Below are positions 42,846 through 52,652 of a stretch of 64,000 bases of DNA, in pieces; the first letter of the stretch is position 1, and every line of letters starts with the position of its first letter. The stretch is taken from the NCBI RefSeq assembly GCF_009467825.1, contig NZ_WIOK01000017.1, positions 62,001 to 126,000 on the forward strand, written 5' to 3'. The notes under the pieces are model-generated. The model had not been told where the DNA came from and did no database searches. It worked only from the letters and a program-made list of their open reading frames with translations. The translations under genes and the position numbers were made by a program. The stretch comes from Cyclobacterium xiamenense. Its GTDB lineage: Bacteria; Bacteroidota; Bacteroidia; Cytophagales; Cyclobacteriaceae.

Positions 42846-43596
42846 ATTTCGAAAAGATTTTGTCGTTCTCAATAATTCGCTGGTAGGTTTTTAAACCTGA
42901 TTCCAAACAGGCCATATCCGCCTTTATATCCGCCAAATTGGACTGTTTGATTTTTTTTTCAAATCCCGCTGTGGCCCTGTATATCGCCAACACGCCCAAA
43001 GTACCTGAATTTCCTTTTAATATGTGAAGTTTTTCTCCAATTTCATCAAATTTTTTTAAATCCGCCAAAAATTTTATCTCTTCGGTCAAATTTTTTGCTT
43101 CTTCAAGAAAATCAATATAAACGGATTTTATGTTTTCGATGCTGTGGTACTTGAGCAGTTGCCGGATAACGGCTTCATTCAATTCGGAATATTCCTCCGA
43201 ATTTTTGTCATCCGCCAACGAACTGCTCATATCGGGCTGCAAATGAAAATGAATCGTTTCGAGCAAATCTTTTGGTTTTACCGGCTTGGCAATGAAATCA
43301 TCAAACCCGGTGGACAAAAAATAATCCCGATCTCCTTGATTGGAATAGGCCGAAATGGCGATTACCGGGATATTGGTGATGTCCTCTTCCCGGATGATTT
43401 TCAAACAGGAAATGCCGTCCAACTTGGGCATTTGTATGTCCATCAACACGATGTCATAGTTATTTCGTTTCAGTAGTTCGATCGCTTCTACGCCATCCGA
43501 AGCCGAATCAAAAAAATAGTTGTGTCCAATTACATTTTCGAATACCCTTCGGTTCAGTGCGTTGTCGTCTACGATCAGGACTTTTTTGTTTTTCAT
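42838..43596 (-). CDS. Response regulator fused to a histidine phosphotransfer (Hpt) domain
   Basis: 252 residues. Receiver domain at about 1-118 with phospho-acceptor Asp53 (VLMDIQMP) and KPVKPKD; Hpt domain at about 140-250 with phospho-His191 in KLHILKGNSGTLG. No kinase domain is present and no histidine kinase gene is nearby, so an unlinked hybrid kinase must feed it. It opens the operon that continues with the single receiver, the 92-aa protein, MBL hydrolase and RqcH. ATG at 43596. Confidence 0.92.
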   Translation of the reverse strand: MKNKKVLIVDDNALNRRVFENVIGHNYFFDSASDGVEAIELLKRNNYDIVLMDIQMPKLDGISCLKIIREEDITNIPVIAISAYSNQGDRDYFLSTGFDDFIAKPVKPKDLLETIHFHLQPDMSSSLADDKNSEEYSELNEAVIRQLLKYHSIENIKSVYIDFLEEAKNLTEEIKFLADLKKFDEIGEKLHILKGNSGTLGVLAIYRATAGFEKKIKQSNLADIKADMACLESGLKTYQRIIENDKIFSKYE

Positions 43597-43628
43597 GAGT
43601 GAAATTCCTTAACTTCGAGTTTCTAGCT

Positions 43629-43636
43629 TAGGTTTG
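43629..43636 (+). promoter_or_regulatory. Putative -7 element TAGGTTTG directly upstream of miaA
   Basis: TAGGTTTG exactly matches TAnnTTTG and ends 7 nt before the GTG start at 43644, which would place transcription start at or next to the start codon (near-leaderless mRNA). No clear -33 TTG is present 17-23 nt upstream. Confidence 0.4.
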
Positions 43637-43643
43637 ACAGATA

Positions 43644-44576
43644 GTGAAGCGCTCCAATCATATTCTTTTGGTCATTGCCGGTCCAACAGCAGTAGGCAAA
43701 ACTGATTTGTGCATAAATTTAGCCAAAAAATTTAATACTGCGATAATTTCGGCTGATAGTAGACAATTTTTTCGGGAAATGGATATAGGGACTGCTAAGC
43801 CCGGAAAAGATGTCCTGGCGCAGGTAACGCATTATTTTATTGGCAATAAGTCCATTCACCAGCCCTACGATGTACGGGATTTTGAGCAGGACGCCCTGGA
43901 TATGATGGAACGTTTGTTCAAGGAGCATGAGCTGCTAATCCTTACCGGAGGCTCCGGACTGTACCTGGATGCGCTGGTAAAAGGTCTGGATGAAATGCCC
44001 AGCATCGATCCGGAAATTAGGGATAAGCTCAATTGTGAGTACCGGCAGTTTGGACTACCCTACCTACAGCAACAACTGGCCCTCCTGGACCCGGCTTACT
44101 ACCAGCAGGTGGATTTGCAAAACCCCCAACGACTTATCCGGGCTCTCGAAGTGTGCCTGGGTACCGGCCGACCGTATAGTGATTTCCGTAAGAAGCGGAA
44201 ATCACCGAGATTTTTTCGCAGCATTAAAATTGCGCTAGATCGCGAGCGGCAAGAACTCTACGATAGGATCGATCGGCGAATGGATGAAATGATTCGCCAG
44301 GGACTTTTTTCCGAAGCAGAAAGCTTGTATCCTTACCGCCACCTCAATGCGCTCCAAACGGTGGGGTACAAAGAAGTCTTTGGCTTTCTGGAAGGCAGCT
44401 ACGACAGGGAAGAAGCCGTCAGGCTGTTAAAACGAAACTCTAGAAGATACGCCAAGCGGCAACTCACCTGGTTCAGAAAAGATCCGGATTACACATGGTT
44501 TCACCCCAATGACTGGGAGCAGATGCTGCAGTGGATCGGCGACCGTGTTAAAGAGGGTGATGACCAAAAAGACTAG
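43644..44576 (+). CDS. miaA: tRNA dimethylallyltransferase MiaA
   Basis: Prenylates A37 of tRNAs that read UNN codons. 310 residues, normal. Motifs: P-loop VIAGPTAVGKTDL, ISADSRQFFREMDIGTAKP, the substrate segment LILTGGSGLYLDALV, and LNALQTVGYKEVFGFLEG followed by the basic RNA-binding RNSRRYAKRQLTWFRK. Start is GTG at 43644. The last 29 nt overlap a convergent gene. Confidence 0.97.
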   Translation: MKRSNHILLVIAGPTAVGKTDLCINLAKKFNTAIISADSRQFFREMDIGTAKPGKDVLAQVTHYFIGNKSIHQPYDVRDFEQDALDMMERLFKEHELLILTGGSGLYLDALVKGLDEMPSIDPEIRDKLNCEYRQFGLPYLQQQLALLDPAYYQQVDLQNPQRLIRALEVCLGTGRPYSDFRKKRKSPRFFRSIKIALDRERQELYDRIDRRMDEMIRQGLFSEAESLYPYRHLNALQTVGYKEVFGFLEGSYDREEAVRLLKRNSRRYAKRQLTWFRKDPDYTWFHPNDWEQMLQWIGDRVKEGDDQKD

Positions 44577-44916
44577 CAACGAAGGAATAGGGTTTGGTAC
44601 CGATCAAGTTGTTGTATTCGTAGCGGGTTCTTTTCGCGCGACCCAATACCTCCTTGAGCGATTCCATTTCCGCTTTCTCGGCTGGATTACTCGTCGATTT
44701 AGCAGCGAAACGAAGCAGTCTTTCCAGCGAGTCCAATCCTCCGCCCTCCGGGTTTTGCTCTGTTAGCTTCAGCCAGCTACCGTCCCGCACACGCGAGACC
44801 AGCGTCTCCCAGTCCAGGGAAAACGCTCGTTTTTTCTGTCGCAGGTTTTGATGCACCAGCAGGACAAATAAAAACACAAAACCACCCAGCGTGATGAAAA
44901 TCGGTACAAAGCCCAT
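44548..44916 (-). CDS. Hypothetical single-pass membrane protein, 122 aa
   Basis: An N-terminal membrane helix (VPIFITLGGFVFLFVLLVHQNL) is followed by a mostly helical, charged cytosolic part ending KPYSFVASLFGHHPL. The family is unknown to me. It starts 1 nt after the pfkA stop, so it is probably co-transcribed with it, and its 3' end overlaps miaA by 29 nt on the opposite strand. Confidence 0.7.
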   Translation of the reverse strand: MGFVPIFITLGGFVFLFVLLVHQNLRQKKRAFSLDWETLVSRVRDGSWLKLTEQNPEGGGLDSLERLLRFAAKSTSNPAEKAEMESLKEVLGRAKRTRYEYNNLIGTKPYSFVASLFGHHPL

Positions 44917-44917
44917 A

Positions 44918-45892
44918 CTATATACTTAACAGTTCCTGAAGCCTCAGGTACTCCTCCTTCAGGGGTTTGCTTTTGGTAATGCATTCTTCAAAGGGCGTAT
45001 AGACAACCTGATCGTTGATAATTCCAGCCATGCAGTTTGACTGCCCATTGATCAGGCCCTCAACAGCGGCCATGCCACTACGACTTCCCAGAATCCGGTC
45101 TTTGGCTGTGGGACTACCGCCTCGTTGTATATGACCCAATGTGGTGACTTTAAACTCTTTGTCCTCACCCTTAAATTCGGATTTTACGCGTTCCATGATA
45201 TCCGCAGCCCCGCCTTCTTCGTCGCCTTCTGCTACGACGACGATGCTGGACGTTTTAGACTTCCGCAGGCCCTTTAGGGACTTTACCACGTCGTGAATGG
45301 TCGTGGTGGTTTCCGGGACCATCACCAGCTCGGCACCTCCGCCGATTCCGCATTCAATGGCTATGTACCCGCTGTCCCTTCCCATCACTTCTACAAAAAA
45401 GATGCGGTCGTGTGCCGCAGCCGTGTCTCGTATTTTGTCGATGGCTTCCAGGGCTGTATTTACCGCCGTATCGAAGCCAATGGTATAGTCGGTGCCGTAA
45501 ATGTCGTTATCAATGGTGCCCGGACAACCTACCGTCGGGATGCCAAACTCTTCATAGAATATTTTGGCTCCCGTAAAGGTCCCGTCACCACCGATGGCAA
45601 CCAGGCCATCGATGCCGTGTTTGCTGAGTTCCTCAAAGGCTTTTTTTCTCCCTTCCTTGGTTCTGAATTCCTCGCTGCGAGCCGATTTCAAGATGGTACC
45701 GCCTCGTTGCAAAATATTGCTAACCGACTGGGACTGCATTTTTTTGATGTTGCCGTTGATCATGCCATCATACCCATACATGATGCTGTACACATCCAGT
45801 TCATGGTATATTCCTGTCCTCACGACGGCCCTTACACAGGCATTCATTCCGGGAGAATCTCCTCCTGAGGTAAAAACTGCGATTTTTTTCAT
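44918..45892 (-). CDS. pfkA: ATP-dependent 6-phosphofructokinase
   Basis: Phosphorylates fructose-6-phosphate in glycolysis. 324 residues. Motifs: FTSGGDSPGMNACVR at the N-terminus, AIGGDGTFTGA, PGTIDNDIYGTDYTIGFDTA, and LGHIQRGGSPTAKDRILG. An upstream frame would add 40 residues without conserved sequence; the ATG at 45892 begins at the family N-terminus. The Gly at the ADP/ATP-selectivity site (GGDGT) indicates ATP rather than PPi use. Confidence 0.97.
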   Translation of the reverse strand: MKKIAVFTSGGDSPGMNACVRAVVRTGIYHELDVYSIMYGYDGMINGNIKKMQSQSVSNILQRGGTILKSARSEEFRTKEGRKKAFEELSKHGIDGLVAIGGDGTFTGAKIFYEEFGIPTVGCPGTIDNDIYGTDYTIGFDTAVNTALEAIDKIRDTAAAHDRIFFVEVMGRDSGYIAIECGIGGGAELVMVPETTTTIHDVVKSLKGLRKSKTSSIVVVAEGDEEGGAADIMERVKSEFKGEDKEFKVTTLGHIQRGGSPTAKDRILGSRSGMAAVEGLINGQSNCMAGIINDQVVYTPFEECITKSKPLKEEYLRLQELLSI

Positions 45893-46011
45893 AGGTACAT
45901 TTCCGTTTTTGGTGACTTTCGGATAAACGATCGGCATAGGGCTGCCCGGTATACCGATCCGGTTCAGCTTATAAAAATAAAGAAATAAGCCCAATACCTT
46001 CGCATGAGACA

Positions 46012-46040
46012 AAGAAAGGATGGAAAAAATCCATCCTTTC
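46012..46040 (-). terminator. Terminator after typA
   Basis: Perfect 10-bp inverted repeat GAAAGGATGG (46014-46023) / CCATCCTTTC (46031-46040), with an extra A-T pair and A5 loop, just beyond the typA stop on the minus strand, with a short T-run (TTTG) after it. Confidence 0.75.
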
Positions 46041-46050
46041 GTTTTTGTGC

Positions 46051-47859
46051 TTATGCATTTTGCATCTTCGAAGCGCGGTTCCGTTCGTTTTCGTCCAGGT
46101 GGATCTTACGCATTCGGATACTTTTTGGCGTGATTTCCAGGTATTCGTCCTTCTGAATGTACTCCATGGACTCCTCCAACGAAAATTTCCTGGCAGGAGC
46201 AATTCTTGTATTGGTATCCGAACCGGAAGCCCTCATGTTGGTCAACTGTTTTCCTTTTTGAACATTCACGACAATGTCGTTGTCTCTGGAGTGCTCACCA
46301 ATTACCTGTCCGGTATACAATTCTTCGCCGGGATCCACAAAAAACGTACCCCTGTCCTGCAGTTTATCAATGGCATAGGCCGTACATTGTCCGGCATCCA
46401 TAGAGATAAGGGAGCCGTTTATCCGTCCGGGAATGGTCCCTTTAAAAGGTTCGTAAGCGGAAAAACGGTGATTCATAATGGCCTCGCCCTGTGTAGCCGT
46501 GAGTACATTATTTCTGAGGCCAATCAATCCCCTGGAAGGAATTTTAAATTCCAAATGCTGCAAATCCCCTTTCGGCTCCATGACCAGCAATTCGCCCTTC
46601 CGTTGGGTAGCCAATTCGATCACTTTACCCGCCGAAGTTTCGGGAACGTCCACAAACAGGGTCTCTATCGGCTCGCATTTTACGCCGTCGATGGTTTTGT
46701 AGATTACCTGTGGTTGCCCCACCTGCAATTCATAACCCTCTCGACGCATGGTCTCAATCAAAACCGACAAGTGCAAAATACCCCTGCCGTAAACCAAAAA
46801 CTTATCTTCGCTATCCGTTGGCTCCACCCGCAGGGCGAGGTTTTTCTCTGTTTCTTTGATCAACCTGTCCCGAAGGTGTCGGGAGGTCACAAACTTACCC
46901 TCTTTTCCAAAAAAGGGCGAGTTGTTGATCGTGAAAAGCATGTTCATGGTGGGCTCGTCAATGGAAATACGTGGCAATGGCTCGGGATTTTCCAGATCCG
47001 CCAGGGTGTCTCCAATCTCAAAACCTTCAATGCCAGTGATGGCACAAATATCTCCGGTTTGTACTTCGGTGGCCTTTACTTTCCCCAAGCCCTCGAATAC
47101 GTGCACTTCTTTTACCTTTACCCGCTTGGTGCTTCCATCGGCTTTGCAAAGCGCATACTGCTGCCCTTCTTTGATTAGGCCCCTTTTAACCCGTCCAATG
47201 GCTATACGCCCCACAAAATTGGAGTAGTCCAGCGAAGTGATTTGCATTTGGGTGGTGCCTTCCTCGATTTTTGGCTCTGGAATGTATTTGACAATGGCAT
47301 CCAATAGAGGAAGGATGGAGTCGGTAGGGTTTTTCCAATCGGGGCCCATCCAGTTATTTTTTGCCGAACCGTACAGGGTGTGGAATTCCAATTGTTCCTC
47401 CGTGGCATCCAGGTTAAACATCAGGTCGAATACCGCCTCGTGAACTTCATCCGGACGGCAGTTTTCTTTATCTACTTTGTTGACAACCACGATGGGTGTA
47501 AGACCAAGTTCCAGCGCTTTCCCCAGTACGAATCGGGTTTGGGGCATGGGGCCTTCAAAGGCATCAACCAGCAGGATTACTCCATCGGCCATCTTTAGGA
47601 CACGCTCTACTTCCCCTCCAAAGTCGGCGTGACCGGGAGTGTCAATGATGTTAATCTTGATATCTTTATACCTCACGGAAACGTTTTTGGAAAGAATGGT
47701 AATGCCTCTTTCCCGTTCCAGGTCGTTGTTGTCCAAAATCAGATCATCAAACTGTTGATTTTCCCTGAAAATTTTTGAGACATGGATGATTTTGTCCACC
47801 AGGGTCGTTTTTCCATGGTCAACGTGTGCGATGATCGCAATATTACGGATACTCTGCAT
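46051..47859 (-). CDS. typA: GTPase TypA/BipA
   Basis: A ribosome-associated translational GTPase linked to stress and 50S assembly. 602 residues. G-domain motifs: [14 protein letters not shown] (G1), RERGITI (G2), [11 protein letters not shown] (G3), NKVDKENCR (G4). C-terminal EF-G-like and CTD segments follow, for example [22 protein letters not shown] and [26 protein letters not shown]. An upstream frame adds seven residues; the ATG at 47859 matches the family start. Confidence 0.97.
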   Translation of the reverse strand: MQSIRNIAIIAHVDHGKTTLVDKIIHVSKIFRENQQFDDLILDNNDLERERGITILSKNVSVRYKDIKINIIDTPGHADFGGEVERVLKMADGVILLVDAFEGPMPQTRFVLGKALELGLTPIVVVNKVDKENCRPDEVHEAVFDLMFNLDATEEQLEFHTLYGSAKNNWMGPDWKNPTDSILPLLDAIVKYIPEPKIEEGTTQMQITSLDYSNFVGRIAIGRVKRGLIKEGQQYALCKADGSTKRVKVKEVHVFEGLGKVKATEVQTGDICAITGIEGFEIGDTLADLENPEPLPRISIDEPTMNMLFTINNSPFFGKEGKFVTSRHLRDRLIKETEKNLALRVEPTDSEDKFLVYGRGILHLSVLIETMRREGYELQVGQPQVIYKTIDGVKCEPIETLFVDVPETSAGKVIELATQRKGELLVMEPKGDLQHLEFKIPSRGLIGLRNNVLTATQGEAIMNHRFSAYEPFKGTIPGRINGSLISMDAGQCTAYAIDKLQDRGTFFVDPGEELYTGQVIGEHSRDNDIVVNVQKGKQLTNMRASGSDTNTRIAPARKFSLEESMEYIQKDEYLEITPKSIRMRKIHLDENERNRASKMQNA

Positions 47860-47877
47860 GTTAATTAAATTAAGTTG

Positions 47878-47885
47878 CAAAAGTA
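47878..47885 (-). promoter_or_regulatory. Putative -7 element upstream of typA
   Basis: On the minus strand the bases read TACTTTTG, a fit to TAnnTTTG, 18 nt before the typA ATG. The -33 box is not obvious. Confidence 0.35.
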
Positions 47886-47976
47886 CAAATAATATTTTGA
47901 AAAAGGAGGATTTGTTTCGATAGATAATAATTTGTTAACGGCTAATTACCAGTGCCACAGGCGATCCTTCCAAATC

Positions 47977-48423
47977 CTACCGAAGCTCAAATGGACGACT
48001 TTTAAAAACCACGTGCGTTCCAGGGTAAGCCACTTCCAAACTATTCTCGGCAGTTACCAGGATCAGGTTTGGGCGAAACGAGGTGCTGGCCTCAAAGGAT
48101 GCTTTTCCTCGATTGCTGAAAATACCACTGTTGTTCGCAATTTCACCCAGTTTTTTGACTCCCTGCTCAGGTGTATCAATCCATACCAGGTAGTGTTTCT
48201 TGGGAGGACTCAAGCGTTCGGGAAGTGCCAGATGCGAGACATTTAAAGCTACCTCATAGGTTCCGTCCTTCGCTTTGGTGACTTTCGCTTCGGGATGGGC
48301 CGCAGGAACTACCCGTGAAACGGGGAAGGTGATTTTCGTAGAACACGCAGTAAAGCCCGCAATCAGCAGCGTAAAAACAATGAATTTCCATACCGGGACG
48401 TCTAACGCAAATGCAGGTTTCAT
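47977..48423 (-). CDS. Putative lipoprotein, 148 aa
   Basis: The N-terminus has a hydrophobic segment and a lipobox-like FTACS, so Cys27 may be lipidated, although the signal is preceded by about ten residues before the hydrophobic core. The mature domain (about residues 40-148) is beta-rich; LALPERLSPPKKHYLVWIDTPEQGVKKLGEI resembles the C-terminal domain of anti-sigma-K-like proteins. Function unknown. It is isolated between typA and the GH31 gene. Confidence 0.65.
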   Translation of the reverse strand: MKPAFALDVPVWKFIVFTLLIAGFTACSTKITFPVSRVVPAAHPEAKVTKAKDGTYEVALNVSHLALPERLSPPKKHYLVWIDTPEQGVKKLGEIANNSGIFSNRGKASFEASTSFRPNLILVTAENSLEVAYPGTHVVFKSRPFELR

Positions 48424-48535
48424 AAAGCAAAAGATAAAGTAAATAATACGTTCATGTACTGTACCAACACCGATACGTACGAATTAGTTACAATAAACAC
48501 GCATTTTTGGTAAACCGGCCCGTTTTCATACAGGA

Positions 48536-50689
48536 TCATTCCTCCAAGCTCATGAACTTCCAACGTACCTTTCCAATGGTATTGGGTTTTCCTTTGGAAG
48601 CAGGCGAAAGCGTACCTTTCCAGTTTCCTTGCCCATCCTTCTCCACTTTCAATTCCCTCCAGGTAAAGTTACCGTTTTCGAAGTCAAAGGAGTAGCCATC
48701 GTCGTCGTAGTACCAATAGGTAGCGGCTTCCTTGCCGTAGTGCCGGATTTCCAGGTCTACCCGTTTATTCGGTCCGGGTGCATGCAGCCTTGGTTCCATC
48801 AAGGGAATGAGGCTGCCCTCGCGTACAAATACGGGGATCTGGTCCAGGCGCGACCGGACCTCGATGATTTCACCGTTGCCTACATAGCGGCCATCGTAAA
48901 AGTCGTACCAGTTACCTTTTGGCAGCAGCACGCTTCGGGAAGTATCACCCGCAAAAAAGGGTGCAACCAGCAGCGAAGGACCGGCCATGTACTGGTCTTT
49001 TATTTCGCTTTTAATCGCCTCCTCGTAAGGATTGGATTCCAAGTCCATGGAAACCTTGGGCTCGCCGATTGGTTTTGCCTCTACGAAGCCCGGTTCCAGA
49101 TTCATGCCCCGAAAGGGAGGAATCCCCTCGAAATGATACTGTGCAAAACTGGAATACCAGTAAGGGATCATCTGCATCCGCAATAGGGCCATGGCTTTTA
49201 CTTCTTCTTCTACCTCTGGATAGGTCCAGGGCTTTGTTCCGCTGGCCCAGGCGTTTATCATGGCCATGGGAGAAAACACGACCGTTTGGAATCTCCTGAG
49301 CCATTCTTCGGCCGTATCTGACGCCCGCGCTTCCGGTGTCCATAGCAAGCCCGAATAGCCGCTATTGATCAATGCCGTGATGAAATCCCGGTGGTTGTAG
49401 TAATCGTTGTAAAGAACGTAGGGAAAAGAGACGCCGCCGCCGTTGGAAGCCCTTACCAATCCCCAGGTGCGGCGGTTCTGCTCCCGAAAGAGCTGTGCGC
49501 TTTGTTTTTGGACGAGTAGTCCATACGTTTGACGCAATTGTTCGGCCGCAAGGCCGGAGGGAAAGGTGGCTACATCGGGCCAAAGCCAGCGATCGTATCC
49601 GTCTACCTCATCTATTTTGTAGCCACCCACGCCAATTTCTACATGATCGCGTGTAAAGTTTTCCCAATAAATCTGCTGTGCCGCTGGCATGCTGAGATCG
49701 GGTACCGCTCCCGCCCAAACGGTGTGACTGCCGTAATAGGGTGTAAGGCTGTTGTAAAACGTAGCATCCGGAGAAACGTAGGGGTTCATCCAGAGATTTA
49801 AACTGACACCCTTCTCTTCTAGGGTTTTGACCAGTTGCGCCGGATTGGGAAACCGTACCGGATCCCAGGCAAAGGTGTTGGGGTAGGATTTGCTTTGCCA
49901 GCCGGGCTCCAGCCCGACAAAATCCAGGGGAAAGCCCCGGGCTTCAAATTCATCCACTTCCCGGACTACCTCTTCCTGGCTGTACAAGCGGTGTACCCGC
50001 TGGGTAAAGCCCAGTCCCCAGCGGGGAGGCAACGCCCCCCCGCCATTGAGTAGATTAAACCGTTGGATGGCTTCCAGTGCAGTCGGGCCAGCAAACACAT
50101 AAACGGTAACCCCGGCCGCCGGCACCATTACTTCTACCGCGTCGGAATAGGGGCTTGCCGTCCATTTGGAGTCCGTGTTGCGGTCGCGCGCTTCCGGCGG
50201 GTCATCGCTATCCAGCCGGGAGGCCGACCCGGCATAGACGTCCAGGTAGCGAGCCGAGTTCACAAACACACCGTATCCCCGGTCCGAGACATAAAACGGG
50301 ACAGGGGCATGGGTTCTTCCGTTATCTGTTCCGCCGTAATGGTCCACATGAAGTCGCAAGATCCGTCCGCGCTGGTGTACCGTCTTGAAATTTAGGCCAA
50401 AACCAAAAAGCTGTTCGCCCCGTTCCAGCGGGAATCGTAAATAGGTGTTTCCATCCCGCTGAATTCCGGTAATTTCTCCTTGGTTCAGCGGGAACGCTTC
50501 GGCCCCCAATTTTTCCAAGGCAGCCAGTTTTGCTTCAGGTTGAGCGGCAGACCATAGATCGTAAGACTCCGGCACGCCGCTGCTGCCTTTCCACACACCC
50601 GGAGCAATGGGTTCCCACTGGATTTCCTGAGAAAAAGTGGGGGGATTGAGTAAAAAAAGCAAAAGTAGGGCAACTGGAAAACGGTTCAT
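48536..50689 (-). CDS. Glycoside hydrolase family 31 (exported alpha-glycosidase)
   Basis: A 717-residue retaining alpha-glycosidase (alpha-glucosidase/alpha-xylosidase class). Signal peptide residues 1-20 (ALLLLFLLNPPTFSQ). The catalytic nucleophile is Asp360 in GGYKIDEVDGY, preceded by LPPRWGLGFTQRVH and followed by GYSGLLWTPEARASD, where the acid/base Asp is expected. A C-terminal beta-sandwich ends the protein. Substrate is not predictable from sequence. It is divergent from the DUF3748 gene across 123 nt. Confidence 0.92.
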   Translation of the reverse strand: MNRFPVALLLLFLLNPPTFSQEIQWEPIAPGVWKGSSGVPESYDLWSAAQPEAKLAALEKLGAEAFPLNQGEITGIQRDGNTYLRFPLERGEQLFGFGLNFKTVHQRGRILRLHVDHYGGTDNGRTHAPVPFYVSDRGYGVFVNSARYLDVYAGSASRLDSDDPPEARDRNTDSKWTASPYSDAVEVMVPAAGVTVYVFAGPTALEAIQRFNLLNGGGALPPRWGLGFTQRVHRLYSQEEVVREVDEFEARGFPLDFVGLEPGWQSKSYPNTFAWDPVRFPNPAQLVKTLEEKGVSLNLWMNPYVSPDATFYNSLTPYYGSHTVWAGAVPDLSMPAAQQIYWENFTRDHVEIGVGGYKIDEVDGYDRWLWPDVATFPSGLAAEQLRQTYGLLVQKQSAQLFREQNRRTWGLVRASNGGGVSFPYVLYNDYYNHRDFITALINSGYSGLLWTPEARASDTAEEWLRRFQTVVFSPMAMINAWASGTKPWTYPEVEEEVKAMALLRMQMIPYWYSSFAQYHFEGIPPFRGMNLEPGFVEAKPIGEPKVSMDLESNPYEEAIKSEIKDQYMAGPSLLVAPFFAGDTSRSVLLPKGNWYDFYDGRYVGNGEIIEVRSRLDQIPVFVREGSLIPLMEPRLHAPGPNKRVDLEIRHYGKEAATYWYYDDDGYSFDFENGNFTWRELKVEKDGQGNWKGTLSPASKGKPNTIGKVRWKFMSLEE

Positions 50690-50812
50690 GGGTTGTGCTT
50701 GATGATGAGCCGGGAAAAATGGTGAAAAATCCCGACTTATGAAACCCCTTTGCTACGAGTAGTACAAATCCTGGCGGCTTTCGTATATTGGTAATCGGTT
50801 TTTTCGTTTCAT

Positions 50813-52189
50813 ATGATACCAAGTTTGCTAAAAGCGTACTCCCTGACAGGACTTTTCCTACTCGCATGTATCCATGCGGGAGCCCGGCAAGAATGGGCGA
50901 TCCGGCAATTGACTCATGACCTCTATAACCACGAATTGGATCACAACCAAAATTTTTCTCCGGATGATCACTGGATAGTCTACGACACCCGGCCCAATCC
51001 ATCCGGAATCGCCCAAAACCAACGCATTGAGCAGGTAAACGTCACCACGGGGCAAATTCAATGCCTGTACCAGGTACCGGAAGCAACTTCTTACGGTCCC
51101 GGGCTGGGGGCGGTCAGCTATCACCCCCGGGAAAATAAGGTGGTGTTTATTCATGGGCTGCCCCATGCCGATTCCCTGAAACCCTATGCGGGACATAGGC
51201 GGTTGGGAAAAATTGTCGACGAAGACGGATCCTATTGGATGGATAGCCGGGATGTGACGGAACCGTTTACGCCCGGAGCTTTGCGTGGCGGCACGCACCG
51301 GCACCACTGGAGTGGAGATGGAAATTGGGTAGGGTTTACCTACAACGACGCGATAATGGTTGATCTGGAAGCGAAAACCGGCAAGGTTCGCGACCTGCGT
51401 ACCCTCGGCGTAGCCAAACGGCTCGGCCCGACGGTTCGGGTGGATCCGGGAGACCCTGGAGAAAATGTACAGGGTAACTGGTTTTCCGTGGTGCTGGTAG
51501 AAGTTGTGCCGGATCCCAAGCCCGGAAGCGGGGAGATAAGCCGAGCGTACAGTGATTGGTGGGTAGGAACCTCCGGCTACCTCAAAGAAGATGGTACCCG
51601 GCAGCTAGCCAGGGCATTTTTAGGGGACATGGTCGGTAGCAATGGAAAGAAATTTACCGAAGTATTCCTCGTGGATATACCGGAGGCGATCGACAACCCC
51701 GGTGAGAAAGGACCGCTGGAGGGCACCGCCGGGAAAATGCCAGCCCCTCCCAAAGGCGCAACGGTACAGCGATTGACCCACACCGAAGACAGAAAATTTC
51801 CGGGGGTGGCTGGCAGCCCCCGACATTGGGTGAGTTCATCCATGGATGGAGCCTATGTAAGTTACCTGGCGAAGGATGAGGACGGGATTGTGCAGGTTTT
51901 CGTCGTGCCGACTGTCGGTGGACACCCCGCTCAGGTGACCCATCACCGCAGCTCCGTGCAGAGCATGGTACGCTGGCACCCATTTCGAAGGGAATTTGTT
52001 TACGTATGCGAGAAAGGACTTTTTATAGGAGAATTAGACGCAGCGGGGAAACCTGGCGTACCAAAAAAAATCAGCCCTGCATTTGAACCTGCACCTTTTT
52101 CGCCGGTATATTCCCGGGATGGCAACCGGCTGGCATTCAACCGCTACGTGGAGGGATACATTCAGGTATTTCTGGCGGATCGACCCTAA
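50813..52189 (+). CDS. DUF3748 (YidR-like) exported beta-propeller protein
   Basis: A 458-residue secreted protein with a signal peptide (ending HAGARQ) and a TolB-like propeller. The N-terminal motif QLTHDLYNHELDHNQNFSPDDHWIVYDTRP is a match to the DUF3748/YidR family. Later propeller blades are HHRSSVQSMVRWHPFRREFVYVCEKG and FSPVYSRDGNRLAFNRY. Function unknown; a sugar- or ligand-binding role is commonly suspected. It reads from ATG 50813 and ends 1 nt before the convergent cytochrome gene. Confidence 0.88.
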   Translation: MIPSLLKAYSLTGLFLLACIHAGARQEWAIRQLTHDLYNHELDHNQNFSPDDHWIVYDTRPNPSGIAQNQRIEQVNVTTGQIQCLYQVPEATSYGPGLGAVSYHPRENKVVFIHGLPHADSLKPYAGHRRLGKIVDEDGSYWMDSRDVTEPFTPGALRGGTHRHHWSGDGNWVGFTYNDAIMVDLEAKTGKVRDLRTLGVAKRLGPTVRVDPGDPGENVQGNWFSVVLVEVVPDPKPGSGEISRAYSDWWVGTSGYLKEDGTRQLARAFLGDMVGSNGKKFTEVFLVDIPEAIDNPGEKGPLEGTAGKMPAPPKGATVQRLTHTEDRKFPGVAGSPRHWVSSSMDGAYVSYLAKDEDGIVQVFVVPTVGGHPAQVTHHRSSVQSMVRWHPFRREFVYVCEKGLFIGELDAAGKPGVPKKISPAFEPAPFSPVYSRDGNRLAFNRYVEGYIQVFLADRP

Positions 52190-52190
52190 T

Positions 52191-52649
52191 TCAGTCCTTC
52201 AGTTCGTACCAGTCAATGTCCGTAAGCGGAGGTCTTCGTCCGGATTTCACCGGGGCATAATTCTCCGCGAGGTAGTCCAGAATTGCTACCTCCTGTTCGC
52301 CCAGGTCCCAAAGGTTTTGTGTTTGTTGCATCCATCGGATCATTTTCTCCCAGCCTTCCCGATCGGCCCGATTTTGGGTGACCAGCTTTGCGGAATGGCA
52401 GGCAGTACAATGGGCAATTACCAGGTGTACGCCCTCGGAGGCAATTAGGCCCGTTGGTGTATGAATACCGTTTTCGATGGCTCCGTCTACGTCATCTACC
52501 GGAAGCGGGGCTTCCGCTTCTCGCATTTCCCCGTCTTTGAGTACGGTTGGTGTCTCGGACGGAAAGAAATAGAATATCAGGCCGGCTAGCACCAATACCA
52601 GGAGGCCGGCACCGATTAGCAGGCGAAGGTTGGCAGGAAGGTGTTGCAT
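52191..52649 (-). CDS. Membrane-anchored monohaem cytochrome c (SorB-like)
   Basis: 152 residues: N-terminal membrane anchor (LLIGAGLLVLVLAGLIFYFF), linker, then a haem-binding CxxCH (Cys81-Cys84-His85, AHCTACHSAK) and downstream Met ligand candidates in WEKMIRWMQQT. It begins 3 nt after the sulfite-oxidase-like gene and is the likely electron acceptor for it, as in SorAB. Confidence 0.9.
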   Translation of the reverse strand: MQHLPANLRLLIGAGLLVLVLAGLIFYFFPSETPTVLKDGEMREAEAPLPVDDVDGAIENGIHTPTGLIASEGVHLVIAHCTACHSAKLVTQNRADREGWEKMIRWMQQTQNLWDLGEQEVAILDYLAENYAPVKSGRRPPLTDIDWYELKD

Positions 52650-52652
52650 GAT

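Noticed and set aside
46045-47178. A 377-codon open frame on the + strand opposite typA
   Set aside because: It is antisense to a strongly conserved GTPase gene and shows no domain or signal of its own; its length follows from the codon use of typA.
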